From assembly GCA_946480925.1 (NCBI GenBank), contig CAMLLU010000069.1, forward strand, positions 1-28,254: a stretch of DNA of 28,254 bases. The letters are read 5' to 3'. Positions 17,089 to 27,695 of the stretch are shown here, one piece after another (the stretch's first letter is position 1; every line of letters begins with the position of its first letter). The stretch comes from an uncultured Rivibacter sp. GTDB lineage: Bacteria; Pseudomonadota; Gammaproteobacteria; Burkholderiales; Burkholderiaceae. Under the pieces are notes generated by a model. The model was not told the DNA's origin. It ran no database searches and saw only the letters and a program-made list of their open reading frames with translations. Position numbers and translations under genes: made by a program.

Positions 17089-18672
17089 ATGCACGACAAG
17101 ATCCTCATCCTCGATTTCGGCTCGCAGGTCACGCAGCTGATCGCCCGGCGCGTGCGCGAGGCGCACGTCTACTGCGAGATCCATCCGAACGACGTGTCGG
17201 ATGCCTTCATCCGCGAGTTCAAGCCGAAGGGCATCGTCCTGAGCGGCAGCCACGCCAGCACGTACGAAGACCACCAGCTGCGTGCGCCGCAGGCCGTGTG
17301 GGACCTGGGCGTGCCGGTGCTCGGCATCTGCTACGGCATGCAGACCATGGCCGCGCAGCTGGGCGGCAAGGTCGAATGGAGTGACCACCGCGAGTTCGGC
17401 TACGCCGAGGTGCGGGCGCATGGCCACACCAAGCTGCTTGCCGGCATCGAAGACTTCAGCACGACCGAAGGCCACGGCATGCTCAAGGTGTGGATGAGCC
17501 ATGGCGACAAGGTGACCGAGCTGCCGCCAGGCTTCAAGCTGATGGCTTCCACGCCGAGCTGCCCCATCGCCGGCATGGCGAACGAAGAAAAGGGCTACTA
17601 CGCGGTGCAGTTCCACCCCGAGGTGACGCACACGCTGCAGGGCACGGCGATGTTGACGCGTTTCGTGCGCGAGATCTGCGGCGCCAAGGGCGACTGGATC
17701 ATGGGCGACTACATCGCCGAGGCGGTGGCCAAGATCCGCGAGCAGGTGGGCGATGAGGAGGTGATCCTGGGTCTTTCCGGCGGCGTGGATTCAAGCGTGG
17801 CTGCCGCGCTGATCCACCGTGCCATCGGCGACCAGCTGACCTGCGTGTTCGTCGACCACGGCCTGCTGCGCCTGAACGAAGCGCAAATGGTGATGGAGAT
17901 GTTCGCCGGCAAGCTGCACGCGAAGGTGGTGCACGTGGACGCGAGCGAGCAGTTCCTCGGCCACCTCCAGGGAGTGAGTGACCCGGAGCAGAAACGCAAG
18001 ATCATCGGCCGCGAATTCGTGGAAGTGTTCCAGCGCGAAGCGAAGACGCTGTCCAAGGCCAAGTGGTTGGCCCAGGGCACGATCTACCCGGACGTCATCG
18101 AGTCCGGTGGTGCCAAGACGAAAAAGGCCACCACCATCAAGAGCCACCACAACGTGGGCGGCCTGCCCGAAACACTGGGGCTGAAGCTGCTGGAGCCGTT
18201 GCGTGAGCTGTTCAAGGACGAGGTGCGCGAACTGGGCGTCGAGCTCGGCCTGCCGCCCGAGATGGTGTATCGCCACCCGTTCCCTGGCCCCGGCCTGGGC
18301 GTTCGCATCCTGGGCGAAGTGAAACGCGAATACGCCGACCTGCTGCGCCGCGCCGATGCCATCTTCATCGAAGAGCTGCGCTCGACCCGTGACACCGCTT
18401 CGGGCAAGAGCTGGTATGAGCTCACGAGCCAGGCGTTCGCGGTGTTCCTGCCCGTCAAAAGCGTGGGCGTCATGGGCGATGGGCGCACCTACGACTACGT
18501 GGTGGCGCTGCGCGCGGTGCAGACCAGCGACTTCATGACGGCCGATTGGGCTGAGCTGCCCTATGCGCTGCTCAAGCGCGTGTCGGGTCGCATCATCAAC
18601 GAGGTGCGCGGCATCAACCGCGTGACCTACGACGTGTCTAGCAAGCCGCCTGCCACCATCGAATGGGAGTGA
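17089..18672 (+). CDS. guaA: GMP synthase (glutamine-hydrolysing)
   Basis: GuaA aminates XMP to GMP, using glutamine and ATP, directly after GuaB. The 527-residue protein has the class I glutaminase domain with nucleophile Cys81 (GICYGMQTM) and the His176/Glu178 pair (QFHPEVTHT). The ATP pyrophosphatase domain carries the P-loop SGGVDS at 230-235, and the dimerisation domain ends with the family sequence KPPATIEWE. The oxyanion-side motif reads SGSHAS instead of the more usual SGGPxS, a variant I recall from Burkholderiales. The ATG at 17089 follows the MFS gene by 11 bp, so it probably depends on the same message or an internal promoter that I cannot see. A small gene follows after 3 bp. Confidence 0.98.
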   Translation: MHDKILILDFGSQVTQLIARRVREAHVYCEIHPNDVSDAFIREFKPKGIVLSGSHASTYEDHQLRAPQAVWDLGVPVLGICYGMQTMAAQLGGKVEWSDHREFGYAEVRAHGHTKLLAGIEDFSTTEGHGMLKVWMSHGDKVTELPPGFKLMASTPSCPIAGMANEEKGYYAVQFHPEVTHTLQGTAMLTRFVREICGAKGDWIMGDYIAEAVAKIREQVGDEEVILGLSGGVDSSVAAALIHRAIGDQLTCVFVDHGLLRLNEAQMVMEMFAGKLHAKVVHVDASEQFLGHLQGVSDPEQKRKIIGREFVEVFQREAKTLSKAKWLAQGTIYPDVIESGGAKTKKATTIKSHHNVGGLPETLGLKLLEPLRELFKDEVRELGVELGLPPEMVYRHPFPGPGLGVRILGEVKREYADLLRRADAIFIEELRSTRDTASGKSWYELTSQAFAVFLPVKSVGVMGDGRTYDYVVALRAVQTSDFMTADWAELPYALLKRVSGRIINEVRGINRVTYDVSSKPPATIEWE

Positions 18673-18675
18673 GCC

Positions 18676-20467
<1,792 letters not shown>

Positions 20468-20523
20468 CTGGAGAGCTCACCCTAGCGGGGGTGGTCGTCC
20501 AGCCTGGTAGCTATTGAAAACGT

Positions 20524-20565
20524 AGCTGCATGCACAGCAAAGACGCGGACATGCGGCTGTTTTTT
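20524..20565 (+). terminator. Rho-independent terminator after the tadA/ldcA operon
   Basis: AGCTGCATG (20524-20532) pairs with CATGCGGCT (20550-20558) over nine positions with one G-U, enclosing a 17-base loop, and is followed by G and six T (20560-20565). It lies 57 bp past the S66 peptidase stop. The stretch from GTAGCTATTGAAAACGTAGC (20507) into this hairpin resembles a dispersed intergenic repeat I recall from Comamonadaceae-type genomes, which needs a genome search to confirm. Confidence 0.78.
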
Positions 20566-20678
20566 CGCTCGATTTTGGGGTGCTTGCCTAGACAAGCTCG
20601 CTGCGGGTGGGCTGGCACGTCACTTGCGGGCGGGTGAACCCTGAGCGATGGAGCGCCCGGCGGGGCTTATCATCGCGG

Positions 20679-20773
20679 CGCCTCGCGACGGCCGGGTCAC
20701 AAACCCGCACGCACGAGGCGATTTTGTTTGTGGTGTTGGTGTTGCGCTGCGTGCGGATCCACGCGGGCGTTTT
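20679..20773 (+). promoter_or_regulatory. Structured leader of the yej-type operon with alternative hairpins
   Basis: This lies in the 345-bp gap before yejA. Hairpin 1 pairs CGCCTCG (20679-20685) with CGAGGCG (20714-20720), with an inner CGGGT/ACCCG stem (20693-20697, 20703-20707), and runs into ATTTTGTTTG. Hairpin 2 pairs GCGTG (20749-20753) with CACGC (20760-20764), plus CGC/GCG outside, and runs into TTTT (20770-20773). A third pairing, CCGCACGCA (20705-20713) with TGCGTGCGG (20748-20756), is perfect over 9 bp and excludes both. This is the logic of an attenuator or riboswitch, but GC-rich DNA makes chance pairing easy. No promoter is clear; TATCAT at 20668-20673 is a possible -10 without a -35. 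Confidence 0.4.
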
Positions 20774-20812
20774 GGGTCTGAGATGAATCCATCAAGCTTG
20801 GGAGCGGCTCGC

Positions 20813-23074
20813 ATGCAAGACCGTATTCCCCTTTGCGGCCAATTGGGCCGGCGCGTGCTGGCGCTTTGCGGCGCGCTGCTCGCAGCCGCGTCGCTCTCGG
20901 CCTGCAACAACAGCCCGTATCCGGCCGGCTCGGAAAAGGAGAACATCCTTTTCAACTCGTTCGACGAGCGCTCGCCGCGCTATCTGGACCCGGTGGCGTC
21001 TTACAGCAACCCAGAGTCGGTCTACACCTACCAGATCTACGAGCCGCTGTACGCCTACCACTACCTCAAGCGGCCGTACGAGCTGATCCCTCGCACGGCG
21101 GAGTCGGTGGTCAAGCCGTATTACCTCGACAAGGGCGGCAAGCGGCTGCCCGACGATGCGCCGGCCGAGCGCATCGCCGAGAGCGTGTACGACATCAAGA
21201 TCAAGCGGGGCATCCTGTATGCGCCGCACCCCGCGTTCGCCAAGGACGAGCAGGGCAACTACCGCTACCTGTCAATGACGCGCGAACAGCTCGGCAACAA
21301 GCGCTCGCCGCTGGAGTTCGAGCACCAGGGCACGCGCGAACTCACCGCCGACGACTACGTCTACGCGATGAGGCGACACGCCACGCCGCGCATCGAAGCG
21401 CCGATCTTCGGCATCTTTTCCGAGTACGTGATCGGCCTGAAGGAATACCGCAAGCTCATCCTCGAAGAAAACGCCAAGCTGCTCAAAGGCCTGCCGGCAG
21501 ACGCGCGCGACAAGCCCTTCCTCGACTTCCGCAAGTGGGATCTTCCGGGTGTGCAGGTGCTGGACCGCTACACGGTGCGCTTTCGCATCAAGGGCAAATA
21601 TCCCCAGTGGAAGTATTGGCTGCAGATGACCTTCACGGCGCCGATGCCGTGGGAAGCCGATGCCTTCTACGCGCAGCCCGGCATGGCGGACAACAGCATG
21701 TCGCTCAACCAGTGGCCGGTGGGCACGGGTGCCTACATGATGACCGAGTACGTGCAGGACCGCCGGCACGTGATGAAGCGCAATCCCAACTTCCGCGGCG
21801 AGCCTTACCCCTGCGAGGGCATGCCGGATGACAAGGAGGCCGGCCTGCTGGACGACTGCGGCAAGACCATGCCTTTCATCGACACGATCGTCTCCACCAT
21901 CGTCAAGGAGCGCGTGCCTCGCAAGGAGATGTTCAAGCAGGGCTACCTCGACGTGCCTGAAATCGAGCGGCCCGAGTGGGGCGTGAACTTCCGCGCCGAT
22001 GCCGAAGACTCCGACGAAGTGGCGAGGCTCTTCAACGAGCGTGGCTTCAAGTTCCCGCAAACCCTCGACGTCAACAACTGGTACATCGGCTTCAACTGGC
22101 TCGACCCGGTGGTGGGCAAGGGCGACACGCCGCAGCAGCAGGTGAAGAACCGCAAGCTGCGCCAGGCCTTGTCCATTGCCATCGACTGGGAGGAGGGCTA
22201 TGGCCGCATCTTCCGCGACCAGGGCGGCGTGGCGGCCCACGGCCCCGTGCCGCCGGGCGCGTTCGGTTCGCGCGAAGGGTTGCCCGGCGGCCACAACCCC
22301 GTCACGCACAAGGTGGTCGATGGCCAAGTGGTGCGCCGCTCGGTCGAGGAAGCCAAGCAACTGCTGGCCGAAGCCGGATACCCGGGCGGGCGCGACGAAA
22401 AGACCGGCAAGCCGCTGGTGTTGAACTACGACTACCAGCGCACGCTCACGCCAGAGAAGAAGGCAGAGGTCGATTGGCTGGTCAAGCAGTTCGCCAAGAT
22501 CGACGTGCAGCTCGAAGTGCGCGCCACCGACTACAACCAGTTCCAGGACAAGGTCATCAAGGGCAAGCACCAGATCTTCTGGTGGGGCTGGCTGGGTGAC
22601 TACCCCGATGCCGAGAACTTCCTCTTCCTGCTGTATGGGCCGAACAGCAAGTCGCTGCACGAGGGCGAGAACACTGCCAACTACGAGAACCCTGAATACG
22701 ACAGGCTCTACCGCCAGCTGCAGACGCTCGAAGACGGTCCCGAGAAGCAGAAGGTGATCGACGAGATGGTGCGCATCGCCCGTGAAGACTCCCCCTGGGC
22801 CTGGGGCTACTGGCCCTACGTGGCCACGGCCTACCAGTCGTGGGTGCGCAACGGCAAGCCGGGCATCATGATCCGCGACATGGCGCGCTACTACCGCGTA
22901 GACCCGGTGCTGCGCACGCAGAAGCTGGTCGAATGGAACAAGCCCGTGTGGTGGCCGCTTCCGGCCATCGGTGCACTGGCCGCGCTGCTGGTCTTCTATG
23001 CCCGTCGCAGCTTCATGGCGCGTGAACGTGCCACCGCGCGCCCCGCAACGGTGGCCGCGTCGCCCTCGAACTGA
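20813..23074 (+). CDS. Peptide ABC transporter substrate-binding protein, YejA-like, oversized
   Basis: This is the binding protein of a family-5 (Dpp/Opp/Yej) peptide importer. I chose the ATG at 20813 because GGGAG (20800-20804) stands 8 bases upstream and the protein then begins with a lipoprotein signal ending L-S-A-C (lipobox Cys31). Frames open from 20648 and 20783 would add residues before it. The 753 residues are well above the usual 500-610. The SBP_bac_5 core shows LTADDYVYAMRRHATP, VGTGAYMMTEYVQDRRHVMKRNPNF and LRQALSIAIDWEEGYGRIF, and WWGWLGDYPDAENFLFLLYGPN near the end. Residues of about 714-733 (PLPAIGALAALLVFYA) form a hydrophobic helix followed by RRSFMARER. The protein may thus have a lipid anchor at one end and a membrane helix at the other. 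YejB, YejE and YejF homologues follow. Confidence 0.92.
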   Translation: MQDRIPLCGQLGRRVLALCGALLAAASLSACNNSPYPAGSEKENILFNSFDERSPRYLDPVASYSNPESVYTYQIYEPLYAYHYLKRPYELIPRTAESVVKPYYLDKGGKRLPDDAPAERIAESVYDIKIKRGILYAPHPAFAKDEQGNYRYLSMTREQLGNKRSPLEFEHQGTRELTADDYVYAMRRHATPRIEAPIFGIFSEYVIGLKEYRKLILEENAKLLKGLPADARDKPFLDFRKWDLPGVQVLDRYTVRFRIKGKYPQWKYWLQMTFTAPMPWEADAFYAQPGMADNSMSLNQWPVGTGAYMMTEYVQDRRHVMKRNPNFRGEPYPCEGMPDDKEAGLLDDCGKTMPFIDTIVSTIVKERVPRKEMFKQGYLDVPEIERPEWGVNFRADAEDSDEVARLFNERGFKFPQTLDVNNWYIGFNWLDPVVGKGDTPQQQVKNRKLRQALSIAIDWEEGYGRIFRDQGGVAAHGPVPPGAFGSREGLPGGHNPVTHKVVDGQVVRRSVEEAKQLLAEAGYPGGRDEKTGKPLVLNYDYQRTLTPEKKAEVDWLVKQFAKIDVQLEVRATDYNQFQDKVIKGKHQIFWWGWLGDYPDAENFLFLLYGPNSKSLHEGENTANYENPEYDRLYRQLQTLEDGPEKQKVIDEMVRIAREDSPWAWGYWPYVATAYQSWVRNGKPGIMIRDMARYYRVDPVLRTQKLVEWNKPVWWPLPAIGALAALLVFYARRSFMARERATARPATVAASPSN

Positions 23075-23094
23075 CGACATCGCTCTGTTCTGCC

Positions 23095-24078
23095 ATGTTC
23101 AACTACATCGTGCGACGCATCGGCTACGGCCTGCTCATCCTCATCGGCGTCAACCTGCTGACCTTCTTCCTCTTCTTCACCGTCAACACGCCGGACGACA
23201 TGGCGCGGCTGAACATCGGCGGCAAGCGGGTCACGCAGGAGCAGATCGAGACCTGGAAGCGCGAGCGCGGCTACGACAAGCCGCTGTACTGGAACGCGAA
23301 CGAGGAGGGCAGTGCCAAGCTCACGCGCACCATCTTCTGGGAGCGTTCGATCTCGCTGTTCATGCTGGATTTCGGCCGCTCGGACGCGCGCAATGCCGTC
23401 AACATCGGCCACGAGGTCCAGACCCGCATGTGGGTCAGCCTGCAGCTCGCGTTGCCGCTGTTCATCCTGCAGGTGATCGCGAGCACGGCGTTCGCGCTGC
23501 TGCTGGTGTTCTTCCGCCATTCACGCATCGACTTCTGGGGCGTCGTGCTGTGCGTGCTGATGCTGTCGATCTCCAGCCTCTTCTACATCATCGTCGGGCA
23601 GTTCTTTTTTTCGCGGCTGTTCAGGCTCGTTCCGATCAACGGCTACGCGCCGGGGCTCGATGCGGTGAAGTTCCTGCTGCTGCCCATTGCGCTGTCGCTG
23701 CTGTCGCGGCTGGGCACCGAAGCGCGCCTGTATCGCGCGATGTTCCTCGAAGAGATCGGCAAGGACTACGTGCGCACCGCGCGCGCCAAGGGCTTGTCGG
23801 AGCAGATCGTGCTGTTCCGCCACGTGCTGCGCAATGCGCTCATCCCCATCATCACGAGCGCTGGCAGCTACCTGCCGTATGTGTTCCTCGGTAGCCTGGT
23901 GTTCGAAAGCTTCTTCGGCATCCCGGGGCTGGGCGCCTTCGTCATCGAGGCCATCACGGGCCAGGACTTCGCCATCGTGCGCACCATGGTGTTCCTCGGT
24001 GCCGTGTTGTACATCGCTTCCAACGCATTGATCGACATCGCCTACACCTGGGTCGATCCTCGCGTGCGTCTGTCCTGA
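23095..24078 (+). CDS. Peptide ABC transporter permease, YejB/DppB-like
   Basis: This is the first inner-membrane permease of the importer, 327 residues. It opens with the DppB-type helix YIVRRIGYGLLILIGVNLLTFFLFF, then a periplasmic stretch (residues 40-105) with the RYGYDKPL-like RGYDKPLYWN. The EAA loop that contacts the ATPase is YVRTARAKGLSEQIVLFRHVLRNALIPIIT at about 224-253. LVFESFFGIPGLGAFVIEAI and the closing DIAYTWVDPRVRLS are family hallmarks. It starts 20 bp after the binding-protein stop without a clear ribosome site and ends 7 bp before the next permease. Substrate range (oligopeptides, perhaps microcin C-like compounds as for E. coli Yej) is inferred only. Confidence 0.93.
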   Translation: MFNYIVRRIGYGLLILIGVNLLTFFLFFTVNTPDDMARLNIGGKRVTQEQIETWKRERGYDKPLYWNANEEGSAKLTRTIFWERSISLFMLDFGRSDARNAVNIGHEVQTRMWVSLQLALPLFILQVIASTAFALLLVFFRHSRIDFWGVVLCVLMLSISSLFYIIVGQFFFSRLFRLVPINGYAPGLDAVKFLLLPIALSLLSRLGTEARLYRAMFLEEIGKDYVRTARAKGLSEQIVLFRHVLRNALIPIITSAGSYLPYVFLGSLVFESFFGIPGLGAFVIEAITGQDFAIVRTMVFLGAVLYIASNALIDIAYTWVDPRVRLS

Positions 24079-24085
24079 GGTGACC

Positions 24086-25525
24086 ATGGGATTCAAGATC
24101 GTCCTGCTGTGGACAGACGTGGCGCTGTGGGCGCTGTTCGCCGCACTCGCGGCCTACGCGCTGCGCGTGCGGCGCGACCCGAACCTGCGCGCGAGCTGGC
24201 AGAAGGTACTGCGTGACCCGGCGGCGTTGTCGGCCGGCGTGGTGCTGCTGCTGTTCGTGGGCGTCACGCTGATCGACAGCGTCCACTTCCGGCGGGTTCT
24301 GCCGGGTACGGCGGGCCAATCGCAGGTCTTCTACGACACGCGTACCGAGTCATTGCTCGACGTCGTGCTGTCGCGCCAGCTGGCCATACGAGAAGTCACG
24401 TATTCCAGCCCGCTGGCCACGTATGCCCACACCAAGCAGTCCATCGAGGTGAACGGGCAGGTGATGCGCGACTATCCTCGGCTGGTTCACGGTGGTGCGC
24501 ATCTGCAGGACCCTGCAACGCAATGGCGTGCAGACGTGATCCGCCGTGTTCTTGCCGGGGCGCTTGGGGGGGGCGTCGCGTTTGCCGCCGTGGCCGCCGC
24601 CGCTGCATTCGCCATGCGCCGCCAGCACGGTGGTGTGGTGCAGGCCTTGCGTGACGTGGCTGCCGACCGCACCACCTATCCGGTGCGCGCCGTGCTGGCC
24701 ACCGTCCTCGTACTGTGCCTGCTTGCGGGGCCCACCATGGCATTGATGGGCCACTACCACGTGCTGGGTACCGATCAGACCGGCAACGACGTGCTCGTGC
24801 TGGCGCTCAAGAGCATCCGCACCGCGTTCGTGATCGGCGCGCTCTCCACGCTGGCGACCCTGCCGTTCGCGCTGGGTCTCGGTGTGCTGGCGGGGTACTT
24901 CCGCGGCTGGGTCGACGAGGTCATCCAGTACCTCTACACCACGCTGACATCGGTGCCCAACGTGCTCTTGATCGCCGCCTGCGTGCTGATGGTGCAGGTC
25001 TTCCTCGACAAGCACCCGGAGTTCTTCCAGACCAGTGCCGAGCGCTCGGACCTGAAGATCTTCCTGCTGTGCGCCATCCTCGGCGTCACCGGCTGGGCCA
25101 CGCTGTGCCGCCTGGTGCGCGGCGAGACGCTCAAGCTGCGTGAGCTCGACTACGTGCAGGCCGCCACTGCCTTCGGCGTGAGCCACTCGCGCATCATGAA
25201 GCGGCACATCGTGCCCAACGTGATGCACCTCGTGCTCATCACGACGGTGCTGAACTTCTCGGACCTCATCCTCTACGAAGCGGTGCTCACCTACGTGGGC
25301 GTGGGGGTGGACCCTTCGATGAGCAGCTTCGGCGGGATGATCAACTTCGCGCGCACCGAGATGTCGCGCGACCCGGTGGTGTGGTGGTCGTTCATCGCTG
25401 CGTTCGCCTTCATGGTGACGCTGGTGCTGGCCGCCAATTTGTTCGCTGACGGTGTGCGCGATGCCTTCGATCCGCGTGCCCGCACGTTCCGCGCGCGCAT
25501 CGCGCCCGCGGCCACCACCAAGTAG
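24086..25525 (+). CDS. Peptide ABC transporter permease, YejE/DppC-like, with extra N-terminal region
   Basis: This is the second permease, 479 residues, longer than the typical 300-345. The C-terminal half from about residue 225 is the standard DppC/YejE module: LGTDQTGNDVLVLALKSIRTAFVIGAL, the EAA loop YVQAATAFGVSHSRIMKRHIVPNVMHLVL, and YEAVLTYVGVGVDPSMSSFGGMI. The first 220 residues are unusual for the family. They hold a first helix, a second helix near 50-65 (LSAGVVLLLFVGVTLIDSV), a polar stretch of about 85 residues that should lie in the periplasm, and two further hydrophobic runs. The ATG at 24086 is preceded by GAGGTGA (24077-24083); a GTG at 24080 is in frame but lies within this site. 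Confidence 0.91.
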   Translation: MGFKIVLLWTDVALWALFAALAAYALRVRRDPNLRASWQKVLRDPAALSAGVVLLLFVGVTLIDSVHFRRVLPGTAGQSQVFYDTRTESLLDVVLSRQLAIREVTYSSPLATYAHTKQSIEVNGQVMRDYPRLVHGGAHLQDPATQWRADVIRRVLAGALGGGVAFAAVAAAAAFAMRRQHGGVVQALRDVAADRTTYPVRAVLATVLVLCLLAGPTMALMGHYHVLGTDQTGNDVLVLALKSIRTAFVIGALSTLATLPFALGLGVLAGYFRGWVDEVIQYLYTTLTSVPNVLLIAACVLMVQVFLDKHPEFFQTSAERSDLKIFLLCAILGVTGWATLCRLVRGETLKLRELDYVQAATAFGVSHSRIMKRHIVPNVMHLVLITTVLNFSDLILYEAVLTYVGVGVDPSMSSFGGMINFARTEMSRDPVVWWSFIAAFAFMVTLVLAANLFADGVRDAFDPRARTFRARIAPAATTK

Positions 25526-25538
25526 GCAGGGCACGACC

Positions 25539-27422
25539 ATGCTGTTGCTCGACGATCTGAAAGTTGCGCTGGATGCCGATGCCGGCATCGTGAAGGCCAT
25601 CGACGGCCTGAAGCTGTCCATCCAGCGTGGAGAAACCTTCGCCTTGGTGGGGGAGTCCGGCTGCGGGAAGAGCATGACGGCACTGGCCCTCATGCGCTTG
25701 CTGCCGGACAACGGCCGTATCACGCACGGCCGGCTCGAGCTTGAAGGCGAAGACGTGCTGGCACTGCCTGAGTCCCAGATGCGCAGCGTGCGCGGCGGTC
25801 GCATCGGCATGATCTTCCAGGAGCCGTCCACCAGCCTGAACCCGGTGATGCGTGTGGGCGACCAGATCGTCGAGGCGATCGAAGCGCACACCGAGTTGCG
25901 CGGGGCCGCGGCGCGCGCCAAGGCCATTGAATGGATGCGCAAGGTCGGCATTCCGGAGCCGGAGCGCCGCATCGACGAATACCCGTTCCGCCTGAGCGGC
26001 GGCCAGAAGCAGCGCGTGATGATCGCCATGGCCCTGGCGGCCGAGCCGGACTTCCTGGTTGCCGACGAACCGACCACCGCGCTCGACGTCACCATCCAGA
26101 AGCAGATCCTCGACCTGCTGAAGGACCTGCAGAAAGAGCAGGGCATGGGCCTGCTGCTCATCACGCACGACCTCGGCGTGGTGTCCGGCATGGCACACCG
26201 CGTGGCGCTCATGTATGCCGGGCAGATTGTTGAAGTGGCAACGGCCGAGGAGTTCTTCTCATACCCGAAGCACCCGTATGCACGCCTGCTGCTGAGCGCA
26301 TTGCCTGACGCCGGCAAGCGCGGCCAGTCTCTGGCGGCCATTCCGGGGACGGTGCCGCCACTGTGGTCCGAGTTCAGCGCTTGCCGATTCGCGCCACGCT
26401 GCAACCGCGTGTTCGACACTTGCCGGCAAAAGCCACCGGAGCTGCTGTCTACCGGTGGTTCGCACAGTGTGCGCTGCTTCCTCTACAGCGAACCGCCCGC
26501 CGGCGTTCAGACGAAGGAGTCGGTGGAGGCGGTCGAGGTGATCCGACCTGTCGAGCGTCCAGCCACCGTGCAACCTGCCGACAGTGCTGCGCTGCTGGAG
26601 GTGCGCGACCTGCATGTGCGCTTCGCGGTGCGCAAAGGCCTGCTGCATCGCAAGGTCGGTCACTTTGCAGCGGTGGGCGGTGTCTCGTTCGACATTCGCG
26701 TGGGCGAGACGTTGGCGCTGGTCGGCGAGTCCGGCTGCGGCAAGACGACCACCGGCAAGGCCATCGTGCAGTTGCTGCGCGGCGTTGCCGACATCGACGG
26801 TCGTGCCACCTTCGGCGGCAGCAATCTCTTCGAGCTCGAAGGCGATGCATTGCGTGTCGCGCGCCGCGACATCCAGATCATCTTCCAGGATCCATTCGCG
26901 TCGTTGAATCCGCGCATGCGCGTGTCTGAGATCCTTGAAGAAGGGCTGGTCGCGTTGCGTCCTGATCTCGACGCTGCCGCGAGGCGCACGCAGCTCGAGC
27001 ACCTGGTGGATCAGGTGGGGCTGCGGCGTGATGCCATGGACCGGTATCCGCACGAGTTCTCCGGTGGCCAGCGGCAACGCATCGCGATCGCGCGTGCACT
27101 GGCCGTGCAGCCCAAGCTGATCGTGTGTGACGAGCCGACCTCGGCGCTCGACGTGTCGGTGCAGGCGCAGATCCTCAACCTGCTGAAGCAGCTGCAGCGG
27201 GAGCTGGGTGTGGCCTACCTCTTCATCACGCACAACATCGGTGTCGTTGAATACATCGCCGACCATGTGGCCGTGATGCAGCGTGGGCGCATCGAAGAGG
27301 CCGGGGAGGTGTCGCGTTTGCTGGGCGCGCCTGCCTCTGCCTACACGCGAACGCTGCTCGCCGCCGTGCCGCGGATCGACATCGCGACGGCCCATTCGCA
27401 GGGCGAGCCGATCGCGCAGTGA
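25539..27422 (+). CDS. Peptide ABC transporter ATPase with two fused nucleotide-binding domains, YejF-like
   Basis: This 627-residue cytoplasmic protein is a tandem fusion of the two ATPases of an oligopeptide importer, as in E. coli YejF. Domain 1 has Walker A GESGCGKS (38-45), signature LSGGQKQRVMIAMAL, Walker B FLVADEPTTALDVT, and the C-terminal oligo_HPY part with the cysteine pattern CRFAPRCNRVFDTC...VRC. Domain 2 has Walker A GESGCGKT (396-403), signature FSGGQRQRIAIARAL, and Walker B LIVCDEPTSALDVS. Both domains look catalytically complete. The ATG at 25539 is 13 bp after the YejE stop; the open frame from 25452 overlaps that gene. It is the last gene of the operon, followed by a mostly non-coding 489 bp. 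Confidence 0.95.
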   Translation: MLLLDDLKVALDADAGIVKAIDGLKLSIQRGETFALVGESGCGKSMTALALMRLLPDNGRITHGRLELEGEDVLALPESQMRSVRGGRIGMIFQEPSTSLNPVMRVGDQIVEAIEAHTELRGAAARAKAIEWMRKVGIPEPERRIDEYPFRLSGGQKQRVMIAMALAAEPDFLVADEPTTALDVTIQKQILDLLKDLQKEQGMGLLLITHDLGVVSGMAHRVALMYAGQIVEVATAEEFFSYPKHPYARLLLSALPDAGKRGQSLAAIPGTVPPLWSEFSACRFAPRCNRVFDTCRQKPPELLSTGGSHSVRCFLYSEPPAGVQTKESVEAVEVIRPVERPATVQPADSAALLEVRDLHVRFAVRKGLLHRKVGHFAAVGGVSFDIRVGETLALVGESGCGKTTTGKAIVQLLRGVADIDGRATFGGSNLFELEGDALRVARRDIQIIFQDPFASLNPRMRVSEILEEGLVALRPDLDAAARRTQLEHLVDQVGLRRDAMDRYPHEFSGGQRQRIAIARALAVQPKLIVCDEPTSALDVSVQAQILNLLKQLQRELGVAYLFITHNIGVVEYIADHVAVMQRGRIEEAGEVSRLLGAPASAYTRTLLAAVPRIDIATAHSQGEPIAQ

Positions 27423-27552
27423 GAACACGACCGGTGCATCATGAATTCGCCATGGACGTCAGCAAAAGTTTCTTTTATGGATCGTCAATGGGAAGTCGGT
27501 ACGTGCCTCACGTTGGCGCTGCGGTGGCATGGGCCTTGCAACACGGTGGGGC

Positions 27553-27568
27553 ACTTGTATACACAAGT
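27553..27568. promoter_or_regulatory. Inverted repeat ACTTGT-ATAC-ACAAGT, possible operator
   Basis: Two 6-base arms, ACTTGT (27553-27558) and ACAAGT (27563-27568), flank ATAC. The TTGTATAC core resembles operators of some GntR-family regulators, though no such regulator is encoded in the window. It is 130 bp past the yejF-like gene and 344 bp before exbB, so its target is not obvious. Confidence 0.35.
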
Positions 27569-27662
27569 CGTTTCCCGGGGTGAGGTGCACCAAGTACGGG
27601 TTGACCTGAGTGTTTCGTGATAGTGCGCTGAGTAGAATCCGCGCCCATACGGATGCGACTAT

Positions 27663-27695
27663 CCCGCACGCTACAAGCCTGCGGGTTTTTGTTTT
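27663..27695 (+). terminator. Rho-independent terminator in the yejF-exbB gap
   Basis: CCCGCA (27663-27668) pairs with TGCGGG (27680-27685) around an 11-base loop, followed by TTTTTGTTTT (27686-27695). It lies 241 bp past the yejF-like stop, which is far for that operon. It may instead end a short RNA starting near 27645 behind the TAGAAT box, or act as an attenuator ahead of exbB. Confidence 0.75.

Noticed and set aside
20783..20812. Alternative yejA start at the ATG at 20783
   Set aside because: The ATG at 20813 has a GGAG-type site at proper spacing and gives a standard lipoprotein signal; the upstream start would put polar residues before it.
21272..23080. 602-codon minus-strand frame opposite the yejA-like gene
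   Set aside because: Repetitive His/Arg/Leu/Val composition typical of antisense shadow frames, with no start context.
24350..26419. 689-codon minus-strand frame opposite the yejE- and yejF-like genes
   Set aside because: It lies opposite two clear ABC transporter genes, and its translation has no recognisable domain.
27441..27620. 59-codon frame after the yejF-like gene
   Set aside because: No ribosome site, no recognisable sequence and no coupling to a neighbour; kept only as a note in the intergenic entry.
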